DNA of 48,893 nucleotides from Bacilli bacterium. GTDB lineage: Bacteria; Bacillota_I; Bacilli_A; RF39; UBA660. The stretch lies in the NCBI GenBank assembly GCA_017435255.1, contig JAFSFI010000011.1, forward strand, positions 1-48,893, written 5' to 3'. The notes under the pieces are model-generated. The model saw only the letters and a program-made list of their open reading frames with translations. It was not told the DNA's origin and made no database searches. The translations under genes were made by a program, and so were the position numbers. This document shows, piece by piece, positions 15,432 through 24,364 of the stretch. Every line of letters begins with the position of its first letter. Position 1 is the stretch's first letter.

Positions 15432-16253
15432 TCAAATATTATAAATAAATATCATTCTATCGTTGTCTGACATATCTTTTTTTGATTCCACTTTAATGTT
15501 TTGAAAATATGTATTTGCTAACTCAATAATTTTGTCTTTTTGAGTCGCTCCAATTTCAAAAGCAATTAAAAATTTGTCATGCAAATTTTTCTTACATGTA
15601 GAAAGAATTTTTTCATAAAAATATAATCCGTCATTATTAGCAAACAGCGCTGAATTTGGTTCGTAGTTTTTAACAATTTCCTCTATTTCTTCGTCTCTAC
15701 TTATATAAGGCGGATTACTAATTATAACATTATATTTTCCATTAACATTATCTAACATATCACTTTTTAAAAATGTTATATCTGCATCAAGTCGTTTAGC
15801 GTTTTCTTGTGCAACTAGTAAAGCCGATTCACTAATATCAATGCACGTAACATGAGCACTATTTAATTCCTTCTTTAAAGTTATTCCTATATTTCCACTA
15901 CCACATCCCAAATCAATAATATCAATTTCTTGTTTAGGAAATAATGCTCTAATATAATTTAATGTGTTATATACTAGTTCTTCTGTTTCGAATCTAGGAA
16001 TTAAAACATTTTCGTTAACAATAAATTCGCGTCCATAAAAATTAACATCCCCCAAAACATATTGAATAGGGTAATTGTCAATAACTTTCTTAAGCATTGT
16101 TTTATATCGATTTATATCTTCCTCTTGCACTTGTTCATCTAGGTGTAAAAACAATTCTAAATTGTCATAGCCCAAAACGTGGCTAAGCAACATTTTTACT
16201 TCGTGAGAATGAATATATTTTTTACCATATACTATCAAATCTTCAACAGTCAT
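15432..16253 (-). CDS. prmC: PrmC, release factor glutamine methyltransferase
   Basis: Methylates the Gln of the GGQ motif in release factors using S-adenosylmethionine. The 273-residue protein has the helical N-terminal substrate domain (1-~85), the SAM-binding DLGCGSGNIG (~118-127) and the catalytic NPPYIS (~182-187). The ATG overlaps the prfA stop by 4 nt, so it is translationally coupled to its own substrate gene, the usual arrangement. Confidence 0.97.
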   Translation of the reverse strand: MTVEDLIVYGKKYIHSHEVKMLLSHVLGYDNLELFLHLDEQVQEEDINRYKTMLKKVIDNYPIQYVLGDVNFYGREFIVNENVLIPRFETEELVYNTLNYIRALFPKQEIDIIDLGCGSGNIGITLKKELNSAHVTCIDISESALLVAQENAKRLDADITFLKSDMLDNVNGKYNVIISNPPYISRDEEIEEIVKNYEPNSALFANNDGLYFYEKILSTCKKNLHDKFLIAFEIGATQKDKIIELANTYFQNIKVESKKDMSDNDRMIFIYNI

Positions 16254-17311
16254 CGATTATTGCCTTCTAACTGCATTCGTTGATCTTCTGTAATAAGTGC
16301 TTCAATAATAGGACTAACGTCCCCTTCCATTACTCTATCAAGTTGCATCAATGTAAATCCAATCCTATGATCAGTAACACGATTTTGTGGATAGTTATAT
16401 GTCCTTATTTTTTCTGATCTATCACCTGTGCCAATCTTACTTCTTCTTTCTTCGCCCTCTTTATCTGCTTTTTCTTGCATTTTCATATTATACAATCTTG
16501 TTTTTAAAGTATTCAAAGCCATTTCTTTGTTTTGAATCTGACTACGCCCTACTTGGCAATAAACTATAGTTCCAGTAGGAATATGTGTAACACGTACAGC
16601 AGAATCGGTGGTATTAACCCCTTGACCTCCACTACCAGATGATCTAGTAATGTCTATTCGCACCTCAGACATATCTAGTTGAAAATCAAATTCCTCAGCT
16701 TCTGGCATAACCAAAACTGTAGCGGTAGAAGTATGAATTCTACCCTGTGTTTCTGTTACAGGAACCCTCTGAACTCTATGCGCTCCACTTTCGTATTTCA
16801 ACTTCGCATAAACATTTTGCCCTTTAATCATAAAACTAATTAGCGGAAACCCACCGTTTTCTGAATGCTCTTCTTCTAATATTTCTACTTTCCATCCTTG
16901 TTTTTCCGCATACTTTAAATACATTCTATATAAATCGCCAGCAAAAATATTTGCTTCATCTCCACCAGCAGCACCTCTTATTTCAACAATAACATTTTTC
17001 CCATCATTAGGATCTTTTGGAATTAATAATATTTCTAATTTCTTTTCCAATGATTGTTTTTTTGTTTCTAGTGTCTCTAACTCTTCTTTAGCAAAATCTA
17101 CCATTTCAGGCTCTTTCATCATTTCTTTTGCTGCTTCTATATCTGAGATAATTTGTTTATATTCACCAAAACACGTCACTGTTTCTTCTAAACTTGAAGC
17201 TTCTTTAGAAATCTCCCTTGTTTTATTAACATTACTTAGTATACTAGGATCCAATAATTGTTTATTTAATTCTTCATATCTTTTGCTTATAATCTCTAAT
17301 CGTTCTAACAT
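16250..17311 (-). CDS. prfA: Peptide chain release factor RF1
   Basis: Recognises UAA and UAG stop codons and hydrolyses peptidyl-tRNA. At 353 residues it has the RF1 anticodon-mimic region with PVTETQGRIHTS (the PxT-type tripeptide) and the catalytic GGQ in GSGGQGVNTTDSAV (about 229-242). The N-terminal coiled-coil domain is intact. It lies in an operon with prmC and downstream of rpoE. RF2 (prfB) is not in the window although it commonly follows secA. Confidence 0.97.
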   Translation of the reverse strand: MLERLEIISKRYEELNKQLLDPSILSNVNKTREISKEASSLEETVTCFGEYKQIISDIEAAKEMMKEPEMVDFAKEELETLETKKQSLEKKLEILLIPKDPNDGKNVIVEIRGAAGGDEANIFAGDLYRMYLKYAEKQGWKVEILEEEHSENGGFPLISFMIKGQNVYAKLKYESGAHRVQRVPVTETQGRIHTSTATVLVMPEAEEFDFQLDMSEVRIDITRSSGSGGQGVNTTDSAVRVTHIPTGTIVYCQVGRSQIQNKEMALNTLKTRLYNMKMQEKADKEGEERRSKIGTGDRSEKIRTYNYPQNRVTDHRIGFTLMQLDRVMEGDVSPIIEALITEDQRMQLEGNNR

Positions 17312-17370
17312 ATAATCATCCCTTCATTTACCGTATTATACCATGATATCCCCAAAAAAAGAAACTAAAA

Positions 17371-17811
17371 TTATTGTTCTAATTCTAGTTCATCTTCATC
17401 CATTATAACTAAATCTTTTAAATCGTCATCAGAGTCATCAAAATCATCATCATTATTTTCTTCGTCAAAATTATTTTCATCTTCATCTAGACTATCATCT
17501 TGATTATCTAATTCTTCAACATCTTCTGAATCATCATCGTCTACAGCTACAACCACCTTATCCGAAGTGTGCTTAACTCTTAAATCCCAAGAGCCATCTT
17601 CCAAAAGAATAAATCTCTTATCAGTAGTAAGGGTCGTGTAATAGTCTCCTATTTTTGTTTCAAACACTTTGCTAGGTAATTCTAACAAATTTGTAATCGT
17701 TTTAAATAAATCCTTAGTGCTCATAGCACCATTTTCTTCCAACAATATATTTGTAATATCTTTATAAGATAATAATTCTAATTCATCTTTACTCATATTA
17801 TTTATACTCAT
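17371..17811 (-). CDS. rpoE: RNA polymerase delta subunit RpoE
   Basis: Gram-positive RNA polymerase subunit that lowers nonspecific DNA binding and speeds recycling. The 146-residue protein has the HARE-HTH N-terminal domain (about 1-85: SYKDITNILLEENGAMSTKD and DKRFILLEDGSWDLR) and a long acidic Asp/Glu/Asn tail (about 90-146), the classic delta layout. The ATG at 17811 is preferred because the upstream ATG at 17817 directly abuts AGGAGG. It lies between argS and prfA; in Bacillus rpoE is followed by pyrG, which is absent here. Confidence 0.95.
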   Translation of the reverse strand: MSINNMSKDELELLSYKDITNILLEENGAMSTKDLFKTITNLLELPSKVFETKIGDYYTTLTTDKRFILLEDGSWDLRVKHTSDKVVVAVDDDDSEDVEELDNQDDSLDEDENNFDEENNDDDFDDSDDDLKDLVIMDEDELELEQ

Positions 17812-17915
17812 AAACATCCTCCTACGATTTATATTATATGCGCTAAACTCTAATTTGTTTATAACAAACCAATAAAACTTATATCACTATTCATTATGAA
17901 AATCAACTTATTTTT

Positions 17916-19664
17916 TTACATTTTGCTTGGGCATTCAATTCCTAATATATCCAAAAGCATTAAATTTATGTTTAAAACTAGTTTAGTCAATGCCAACCAA
18001 GATGATCTCGTCTCTTCATTTTGCTCATCTAAAACCCTATTTTCTGAATAAAATTTATTATATGAACTTGTTAATTTATAAATATAATCAGCTATCTCAT
18101 TTAAAGATCTATTTTCATATGATTTAGTCAAACTCAAAGGTAAGTTTAAAACATTTAACATTATTTCCCTATCACATTCATTATCAACAATTTTAACTTC
18201 ATCAAAATTTAAATTTAATGATTCTGCTTTATTTAATAGCGATTTCATTCTTATTGTCGAATATAAAAGATATGGTCCTGTTTTACCTTCTAAATCACTA
18301 AACTTTGCTATATCAAAAATATAATCTGTACCTCTAAACGGTATTAAGTCCGCATATTTGACAGCAGCCACTGATACTTTTTCAGCAATCTCTTTTCTTT
18401 CTTGACCAATAATATTTGGCAAGATTTTCTTTTCACATTCATTTTCGGCCAAAGTTAACAAATCTTCTAACTTCATAACTCCACCATCTCTAGTTTTAAA
18501 AGGTTTTCCATCGCTACCATTCATTGTACCAAAAGGAATAAACTCTAGCTTAACATTTTCGTCAACAATTTTTGCCTTCTTTGCCGCTCTAAACACTTGT
18601 TCAAAATGAAGTGATTGTCTAACATCTGTTAAATACCAAATCTCATCTGGACTGTGTAGTTTAACCCTTCCCCAAATACACGCAAGATCTGTAGTTTCAT
18701 ATGATGCTCCCCCATTTGATTTAATTAATAATAACGGTGGCATTTCACGGTCATCACTTTCCTCTTTGACATTAATAATTCTTGCACCTTGGCTTTCCTC
18801 AATTAAGTTTTTTGTTTCCAAATAATTTATCATTTCTGGAATAAACTTATCCTCATCACTTTCACCATTCCATATTTCAAAAGTGGTATTTAATTTATCA
18901 TATATTCTTTTAATATCTGCTTTTGACACCTTCATAATATGGTTCCACAAAGCCATCAAACCTTTGTCTCTATTTTGAAACTTTGCAGTAATAACACGTG
19001 CCTCTTCCATGTATACAGGATCCTCTTTAGCTTTAGCGCTTGCAAATGGATATAATTCCATTAAATCATCATTTGTTACTGGCGATTCTTCAGGATACTC
19101 ACCATCAAATGTCTCATCAAAGTATGGAAGAAGTGGGTTTCTATTCTTTATTTCTAACATCACTAATCCTATTGGCCTTCCCCAATCTCCCAAATGGGCA
19201 TCAGCCAATGTCTCAACACCGAGCGTCCTTGCAAGCCTTTTCAAAGCTTCTCCAATATTCGCACTTCGCAAATGACCGACATGAAGAGCTTTAGCAACGT
19301 TTGCTCCACCATAATCTAAAATAATTTTTTTCTTAGCTTGTAAATCAATGTTGTTATAGACATCTTTTATCATTTGATTCATGCATTCGATTAAGTAATC
19401 ATCACTAATACTTATGTTTATAAATCCAGATCCCGCAATATTTACATTTATGAAACGATTATCATTATTTAAAACTTCCACAATTCTTTCTGCTATTTGT
19501 CTTGGATTTGTAGAGTATTTTTTCGCCAATTTCATTGCGTCATTTAATTGATATTCACCTAGATCAGGTCTATTAGAGACAGACAAAAAAACATTATCTA
19601 TTTCATATCCTATTTCATTTATTATTTTCGTTAAATCGCATTCAATTTTTTTAATAAAACTCAT
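17916..19664 (-). CDS. argS: Arginyl-tRNA synthetase
   Basis: Charges tRNA-Arg. The 582-residue class I synthetase has the N-terminal tRNA D-loop-binding domain, the HIGH box as HVGHLRSANIGEAL (about 132-145), and GKPFKTRDGGVMKLEDLL in the place of KMSKS, which is the E. coli-like ArgRS variant that lacks a canonical KMSKS lysine. The C-terminal anticodon domain (DALR type) is present. The ATG at 19664 comes 1 nt after the stop of the DUF1934 gene and uses GGTGGTGAG within that gene as ribosome-binding site, so the two are coupled. Confidence 0.96.
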   Translation of the reverse strand: MSFIKKIECDLTKIINEIGYEIDNVFLSVSNRPDLGEYQLNDAMKLAKKYSTNPRQIAERIVEVLNNDNRFINVNIAGSGFINISISDDYLIECMNQMIKDVYNNIDLQAKKKIILDYGGANVAKALHVGHLRSANIGEALKRLARTLGVETLADAHLGDWGRPIGLVMLEIKNRNPLLPYFDETFDGEYPEESPVTNDDLMELYPFASAKAKEDPVYMEEARVITAKFQNRDKGLMALWNHIMKVSKADIKRIYDKLNTTFEIWNGESDEDKFIPEMINYLETKNLIEESQGARIINVKEESDDREMPPLLLIKSNGGASYETTDLACIWGRVKLHSPDEIWYLTDVRQSLHFEQVFRAAKKAKIVDENVKLEFIPFGTMNGSDGKPFKTRDGGVMKLEDLLTLAENECEKKILPNIIGQERKEIAEKVSVAAVKYADLIPFRGTDYIFDIAKFSDLEGKTGPYLLYSTIRMKSLLNKAESLNLNFDEVKIVDNECDREIMLNVLNLPLSLTKSYENRSLNEIADYIYKLTSSYNKFYSENRVLDEQNEETRSSWLALTKLVLNINLMLLDILGIECPSKM

Positions 19665-19665
19665 T

Positions 19666-20025
19666 TTACTCACCACCTAAAAACCATTCTATCATAAACT
19701 CAAAATTATTATTTTCAGACAAAGTATAATTAGCCATAAATCTATTTGATTCTAATTTCTTATGCGTTATTTGAGTTGGCATTTCTATTTTTTTCCCCAT
19801 TTGTTTCATTTGAACAAAGCTATTTCCGTTATTAAAATCAATCACTAATAACATCTCAGTATTTTCTCTTGTAAGAAGTAGATTATTCATATCAACAAAC
19901 ACCTGAGTACCATTATCTTCATTAAACACCAATACTTTTTTATCTTCATAATAATAACCATTGCTATCAAAACATGTAACCAAATCATTGTTTTTTAGAT
20001 AATATTTAAATTTTGCCTTTTTCAT
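19666..20025 (-). CDS. DUF1934 beta-barrel protein (YwiB-like)
   Basis: A 119-residue soluble protein rich in beta strands and aromatic residues. It is recognisable as the DUF1934/YwiB family (calycin-like fold of unknown function) mainly by its position: in Bacillus ywiB sits directly upstream of and coupled to argS, exactly as here. No catalytic motif is visible. Its upstream region is shared with the divergent penicillin-binding protein gene. Confidence 0.75.
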   Translation of the reverse strand: MKKAKFKYYLKNNDLVTCFDSNGYYYEDKKVLVFNEDNGTQVFVDMNNLLLTRENTEMLLVIDFNNGNSFVQMKQMGKKIEMPTQITHKKLESNRFMANYTLSENNNFEFMIEWFLGGE

Positions 20026-20080
20026 TTTATCACCGCCAAAATTACTAACACGAATTATAACACAAGTTAAAGAAATTTAA

Positions 20081-20111
20081 TACATATTTTTGCTTTTTTA
20101 TTTGCATACTA
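20081..20111 (+). promoter_or_regulatory. Forespore-type (sigma-G/sigma-F) promoter of the PBP gene
   Basis: CATACTA (20105-20111) fully matches the sigma-G -10 consensus CATAMTA. TACATA (20081-20086) matches the -35 TGMATA at 5 of 6 positions with an 18-bp spacer. It lies 24 nt before the PBP start codon. The two sporulation PBPs of Bacillus (pbpF, pbpG) are forespore-expressed, which fits. Confidence 0.6.
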
Positions 20112-20134
20112 AAATTAGAACCGATGGTGATTAG

Positions 20135-22093
20135 ATGAAATTTATTAAAAAAACTATTAAACTTTTTATGTTTTTAACTATTTTCGTTATTTCAATAGGA
20201 TTAGGCTTGTACGGATATGGCCAAATATCAACTAAATTAGAAATTAAAAGTGCCAACAACATATCTTTGTATGATGCCGATGGAAACATGTATTTTCAAG
20301 GAAACGGAACCAATGAATGGGTGAATTTAAACGATATATCTCAAAACGTAATAAATGCCACCATATCAACCGAGGATAAATATTTTTATAAGCATTTTGG
20401 ATTTGATTTTCTAAGAATAATTAAAGCAGGATATATTAATGTAATTTCTGGCGAAACGAAACAAGGTGCATCTACAATATCTCAACAATATGTAAAAAAC
20501 CTCTTTCTAGACTTTGATAAAACATGGGAAAGAAAATGGAACGAACTATGGTTAACATTAAATATAGAAACGCATTATACTAAAGATGAAATATTAGAAG
20601 GATACCTTAACACAATAAATTATGGTCATGGAATGTATGGAATCGAAAATGCAGCGGATTATTACTTCAATAAATCGGCAAAAGAACTTTCGCTAGCCGA
20701 GGCAACACTATTAGTAGGGATTCCAAAGTCACCAGCGAACTACTCACCTTTAGTTAATTTTAGTTTAGCAAAAAAAAGGCAAAAAATAATATTAAATGGC
20801 ATGGTTAAAAATGGATACATTACGGAAGATGACATGAATTCAGCGTATAATGAAAATATTGTATTAATAGGTAAGAAAGCTACAATTAATTCAGATACAA
20901 TACTATATTTTCAAGATGCTGTGTTAAATGAATTAAAAACCATCGAAAGTATTCCGTCATCGTTCCTAGATACAGGAGGATTAAAAATATATACCACATT
21001 GGATATGAAAGCACAGCTTTCTCTAGAATCGAGTATAAAAAATACGCTCAATAATAAAGAAGACTTACAATCATCAGGAGTAATGATAGACCCCACTAAT
21101 GGAAATATTATTGCGTTGGCCGGTGGAAAAGATTACTCAATATCCCAATATAATCGCGCAATACAATCTAAAAGGCAGGTGGGATCAACTATGAAACCAT
21201 TCCTATACTATGCCGCCTTAGAAAATGGTTTTACAGCAAGCACTTCTTTTACCAGCGAAAAAACTACATTTGTATTTTCTAGCAAAGACACATATTCCCC
21301 ACAAAACGCAAACGAAATATATGGTAACAAACCTATTTCATTGGCTGCCGCTATAGCATATTCTGAAAATATATATGCCATTAAAACTCATATGTTTTTA
21401 GGGGAAGATGTTCTAGTAGACATGGCTAAAAGATTAGGTATCAATTCTAATCTCCCGGAAATACCTTCATTACCATTGGGAACAAGCGAAATAGGTATTA
21501 TAGATATGGCTTCAGCATACGCCGTATTTGCCAATAGTGGATATAAAACCACTCCTCATTTAATATCAAAAATAGAAGATATGAATGGAACAATATTGTA
21601 CGAATTCAAAGAAACACCAGAATTAGTTCTCAACCCTAGTTTAACCTACATATTAAACGAATTATTAACAACCACATACGATTCTTCCTTCATAGATTAT
21701 AACTACCCTACAATAATAAATATTGCTGGAAGATTAAGTAGAAAGTATTCAGTCAAATCAGGAACAACAGCTACAGACAGTTGGACTATAGGATATAATC
21801 CTGAAGTAGTCACTGCAATTTGGGTCGGGTACGACGACGCCAGTAAAATAAACGAAACTATATATGCAACATCGAAAAATATATGGGCGGACACCATGGA
21901 AACATTTTTAGAAGGAAAAGAAGCAGTCTGGTTTAAAATGCCCTCTAATGTTGTAGGAGTCTTAATAGAACCTATTTCCGGGAAACCTGCCACCGACAAT
22001 TCTACCAAAAAAAAGATTCTGTACTACTTAAAAGGCACAGAACCAACAGGTGAAGAAATGGTATTTGATGAAAAATTAGAGTCTAACGAATAA
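20135..22093 (+). CDS. pbpG: Class A penicillin-binding protein (sporulation PbpG-like)
   Basis: Bifunctional peptidoglycan synthase. 652 residues: cytoplasmic basic start and one membrane helix (~8-28), GT51 glycosyltransferase (~55-235) with catalytic Glu80 in STEDKYFYKHFGFD and GASTISQQYVKN, then the transpeptidase (~290-620) with active-site Ser351 in STMK, SEN (410-412) and KSGT near 546. All catalytic residues are present. Its place next to ywiB-argS and its forespore-like promoter point to the PbpG role in spore cortex or germ-wall synthesis; the exact paralogue is inferred. Its 3' end overlaps the convergent pduL by 11 nt. Upstream RBS is weak (GATGGTGATT). Confidence 0.93.
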   Translation: MKFIKKTIKLFMFLTIFVISIGLGLYGYGQISTKLEIKSANNISLYDADGNMYFQGNGTNEWVNLNDISQNVINATISTEDKYFYKHFGFDFLRIIKAGYINVISGETKQGASTISQQYVKNLFLDFDKTWERKWNELWLTLNIETHYTKDEILEGYLNTINYGHGMYGIENAADYYFNKSAKELSLAEATLLVGIPKSPANYSPLVNFSLAKKRQKIILNGMVKNGYITEDDMNSAYNENIVLIGKKATINSDTILYFQDAVLNELKTIESIPSSFLDTGGLKIYTTLDMKAQLSLESSIKNTLNNKEDLQSSGVMIDPTNGNIIALAGGKDYSISQYNRAIQSKRQVGSTMKPFLYYAALENGFTASTSFTSEKTTFVFSSKDTYSPQNANEIYGNKPISLAAAIAYSENIYAIKTHMFLGEDVLVDMAKRLGINSNLPEIPSLPLGTSEIGIIDMASAYAVFANSGYKTTPHLISKIEDMNGTILYEFKETPELVLNPSLTYILNELLTTTYDSSFIDYNYPTIINIAGRLSRKYSVKSGTTATDSWTIGYNPEVVTAIWVGYDDASKINETIYATSKNIWADTMETFLEGKEAVWFKMPSNVVGVLIEPISGKPATDNSTKKKILYYLKGTEPTGEEMVFDEKLESNE

Positions 22094-22643
22094 TTCTAGC
22101 AATATCTCCTGTTTTAACTAAATTGCTATTTGCATCATCTGTATCTAAGTGCAATTCTAAAACTCCATTTAAAGTTTCTTTTATATATACATCATTTAAA
22201 ACAGCAGATTTTACAGTTCCTAGTTCGATCGATACTTTTTCTTTGGTGAGTAAGCCTAATCTTTCTCTATCAATATGATTTATATGTAAATGTCTATTTG
22301 CTATAATAGCGCATCTTTTAGTTACCCTACCACACGGTCCTATAATTGTAATCTCACTAGCATTCTCTAAATCCCCAGAGGCTCTAACTGGAGCATCTAT
22401 TCCTAAAGTATAACAATCTGTTTTAGAAATTTCTACTTGCGTATAGCTTCTACAAGGCCCCAAAAATCGAACCTTTCCAATTTTTGCTTTTTCTGTCGCT
22501 ATTTCAACCACTAGATTTGTTGCAAACTCACCTACTTGAACTAAGTCTTTAAGTTTTTCCATTTTAATATCACCAAACAAAGTTAAATAATCATCGCTAG
22601 ATAAATGCACATGTCTATTTGAAACTCCTATTTTAATATCCAT
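22083..22643 (-). CDS. pduL: PduL-type phosphate acyltransferase
   Basis: Transfers acetyl or propionyl groups between CoA and phosphate, feeding acetate/propionate kinase for ATP. The 186-residue protein has the two repeated PduL zinc-ligand regions: SNRHVHLS near the N-terminus and ANRHLHINHIDRERLGL near 115-131, plus RFLGPCRSYTQVEISKTD. No N-terminal encapsulation peptide or other microcompartment gene is seen, so this is the stand-alone form that replaces Pta. The ATG at 22643 is chosen because the upstream ATG at 22652 abuts AAAGG. It converges on pbpG and diverges from gerQ. Confidence 0.93.
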   Translation of the reverse strand: MDIKIGVSNRHVHLSSDDYLTLFGDIKMEKLKDLVQVGEFATNLVVEIATEKAKIGKVRFLGPCRSYTQVEISKTDCYTLGIDAPVRASGDLENASEITIIGPCGRVTKRCAIIANRHLHINHIDRERLGLLTKEKVSIELGTVKSAVLNDVYIKETLNGVLELHLDTDDANSNLVKTGDIARIIR

Positions 22644-22725
22644 ACGTATCATCCTTTCTTTTTTATTATATCATTTTTTTTAGACTAATACATAATATTT
22701 ATTATAGAAACGAAAGGATGATCTA

Positions 22726-23073
22726 ATGAACGGAAATTATCAAAATTCTTTTCCCCAAGGAAATAATGGAAATTATTATGTAAGTCCAGGGACCCAACCA
22801 CCATTTACTAATTTTCCAAATCAAAATAATAGCCAAAACGATCCATATCAATATGCTTACAACATATTGAATAATAATCCAAACCAAATTGCGGACTTTT
22901 ATATGTCATACCCGGACTCAATAGAATGGAGAGACAGAATTTTTTCAGGAAGGATAGTTCATGCAACAAGAGAATATACTCTATTAAAGAATGAACAAAC
23001 AGGTGAATGGTATGTATTACCTTCAATATATCTTAATTTCGTCGTCTTTAACGAAGAATTAAATATGTATTAA
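22726..23073 (+). CDS. gerQ: GerQ, spore coat protein
   Basis: Inner coat protein needed in Bacillus to place the cortex hydrolase CwlJ; it is cross-linked by transglutaminase. The 115-residue protein has an Asn/Gln/Pro-rich N-terminal third (1-~45) and the conserved C-terminal block IEWRDRIFSGRIVHATREYT followed by YVLPSIYLNFVVFNEELN. It is shorter than the ~180-residue Bacillus protein, the difference lying in the low-complexity region. The ATG follows AAAGGATGAT. A strong terminator follows. No cwlJ lies nearby. Confidence 0.9.
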   Translation: MNGNYQNSFPQGNNGNYYVSPGTQPPFTNFPNQNNSQNDPYQYAYNILNNNPNQIADFYMSYPDSIEWRDRIFSGRIVHATREYTLLKNEQTGEWYVLPSIYLNFVVFNEELNMY

Positions 23074-23101
23074 AGAGTGATTGTATCATTCTTTTTTTTT
23101 T
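23074..23101 (+). terminator. Terminator of gerQ
   Basis: AGAGTGAT (23074-23081) pairs with ATCATTCT (23085-23092), one G-U, loop TGT, followed by T10. The -35 of the next gene lies within it. Confidence 0.85.
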
Positions 23102-23109
23102 GTTATAAT
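23081..23109 (+). promoter_or_regulatory. Vegetative-type promoter of the next gene
   Basis: TTGTAT (23081-23086), 17-bp spacer, TATAAT (23104-23109). It overlaps the gerQ terminator and lies 23 nt before the next ATG. Confidence 0.65.
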
Positions 23110-23132
23110 CTTTATAGCATAGAGGTGATTGT

Positions 23133-23666
23133 ATGATAATAGCTATTATAAGTGCATTTGTTGCTACTATAGCATTAATAATTCTATTTTTTAAACTAAA
23201 AGCAAACACAATAACATTATGTACATTAAAAATAGAAGAAGCTGAAAAAGAATTAGAAATTTTTCTTTCAAAAAAACTTTCTCTTCTTAGTGAATTACAA
23301 GCAATTTTTAGCGAAAGAGACACAGAAACCGAATTCGACTTTTTATGCAATTTAGAAGATATAGATGACGATGAATTTAAACTTAACACAATTCTTAACA
23401 AAGCATATAAAGAGTTAAAAGAGTTTCTAAATGATAAAAGAAGTTTTATACCAGATGAACAAATCAAAGAAAAGTTGGATGAATTATATAAAGTCGATAT
23501 CGAATGTTCCGCTATTAAAAACTACTATAATGATAAAGTAATAATACTAAATAATAAAATTAAATCTTTCCCCAACAGTTTAATTGCTAAAACCAAAGGA
23601 ATTTACAAAAAAGAATTATATAACGATCCAATTGAAGAAGAATTTGAGATATTAAAAAAGAAATAA
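23133..23666 (+). CDS. Membrane-anchored coiled-coil protein of unknown function
   Basis: I do not recognise this family. The 177-residue protein has one N-terminal hydrophobic helix (about 1-24) and then a charged, mostly helical cytoplasmic region with Glu/Lys-rich heptad-like stretches (about 37-110 and 120-160), ending with EEEFEILKKK. The build recalls EzrA- or LemA-like helical membrane proteins, but no motif supports either name. It has its own vegetative-type promoter and a ribosome-binding site GAGGTG, and ends 2 nt from the convergent ung stop. No homologue at this place in Bacillus comes to mind. Confidence 0.85.
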   Translation: MIIAIISAFVATIALIILFFKLKANTITLCTLKIEEAEKELEIFLSKKLSLLSELQAIFSERDTETEFDFLCNLEDIDDDEFKLNTILNKAYKELKEFLNDKRSFIPDEQIKEKLDELYKVDIECSAIKNYYNDKVIILNNKIKSFPNSLIAKTKGIYKKELYNDPIEEEFEILKKK

Positions 23667-23668
23667 AA

Positions 23669-24334
23669 TTAATCTTTTATTTCCCAATTAATTGGTTTTA
23701 TATTATTTTTTATTAAAAATTGATTAGTCTTAGAAAACGGTTTACTACCAAAGAACCCGTTATATGCTGACAGTGGTGATGGATGAGCTGATTCAATGAT
23801 AAAGTGTTTATCATTTGTAATCAGTTCTTTTTTGCTTCTTGCATAACTTCCCCATAATATAAAAACAACCGGCGTTTCCTTTTGATTAATAATTTTTATA
23901 ACTTCATCAGTAAACTTTTCCCAGCCTCTCCCTTTATGAGATGCTGCCTTGTCTTTTTCCACAGTAAGAACTGCATTTAATAACAAAACTCCTTCTTTAG
24001 TCCAAGATACTAAACTGCCGTTTTTAGGTACTGACAAGCCTAAATCATCATATAATTCCTTAAAAATATTATTTAACGACGGTGGTTTCTGCACACCTTT
24101 TTTAACAGAAAAACACAATCCTTCTGCTTGATGTTCTCCGTGGTATGGATCTTGTCCTAAAATAACAACCTTTACATCATTAAAAGCTGTGTACCTAAAT
24201 GCATTATATATTTCATTAACTTTTGGATAAATTGTTTTATTTTTATATTCATTCATCACAAACTTTTCTAAATTCTTAAAATAATCTTTTTGATACTCTT
24301 CATTAAGCAAAATATCCCAATCGTTACCAATCAT
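23669..24334 (-). CDS. ung: Uracil-DNA glycosylase family 1
   Basis: Removes uracil from DNA in base-excision repair. The 221-residue protein has the catalytic-water loop GQDPYHGEHQAEGLCFSV (Asp in DPYHG), the uracil-binding NAVLTVEKDKAASHKGRGWE region, and the leucine loop HPSPLSAYNGFFG. All family 1 active-site residues are visible. It starts 30 bp downstream of the AGCS symporter gene and its stop lies 2 nt from the convergent upstream gene. Confidence 0.97.
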   Translation of the reverse strand: MIGNDWDILLNEEYQKDYFKNLEKFVMNEYKNKTIYPKVNEIYNAFRYTAFNDVKVVILGQDPYHGEHQAEGLCFSVKKGVQKPPSLNNIFKELYDDLGLSVPKNGSLVSWTKEGVLLLNAVLTVEKDKAASHKGRGWEKFTDEVIKIINQKETPVVFILWGSYARSKKELITNDKHFIIESAHPSPLSAYNGFFGSKPFSKTNQFLIKNNIKPINWEIKD

Positions 24335-24364
24335 TTTATATCACCTATATTTATTATACCATAT

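Noticed and set aside
22681..22700. Sigma-E or sigma-K promoter before gerQ (CATAATAT)
   Set aside because: The -10-like word has two mismatches to either consensus and no -35 lies at the proper distance.
22648..22722. 11-bp inverted repeat ATCATCCTTTC / GAAAGGATGAT between pduL and gerQ
   Set aside because: Each arm is simply the ribosome-binding region of one of the two divergent genes, so the symmetry needs no operator.
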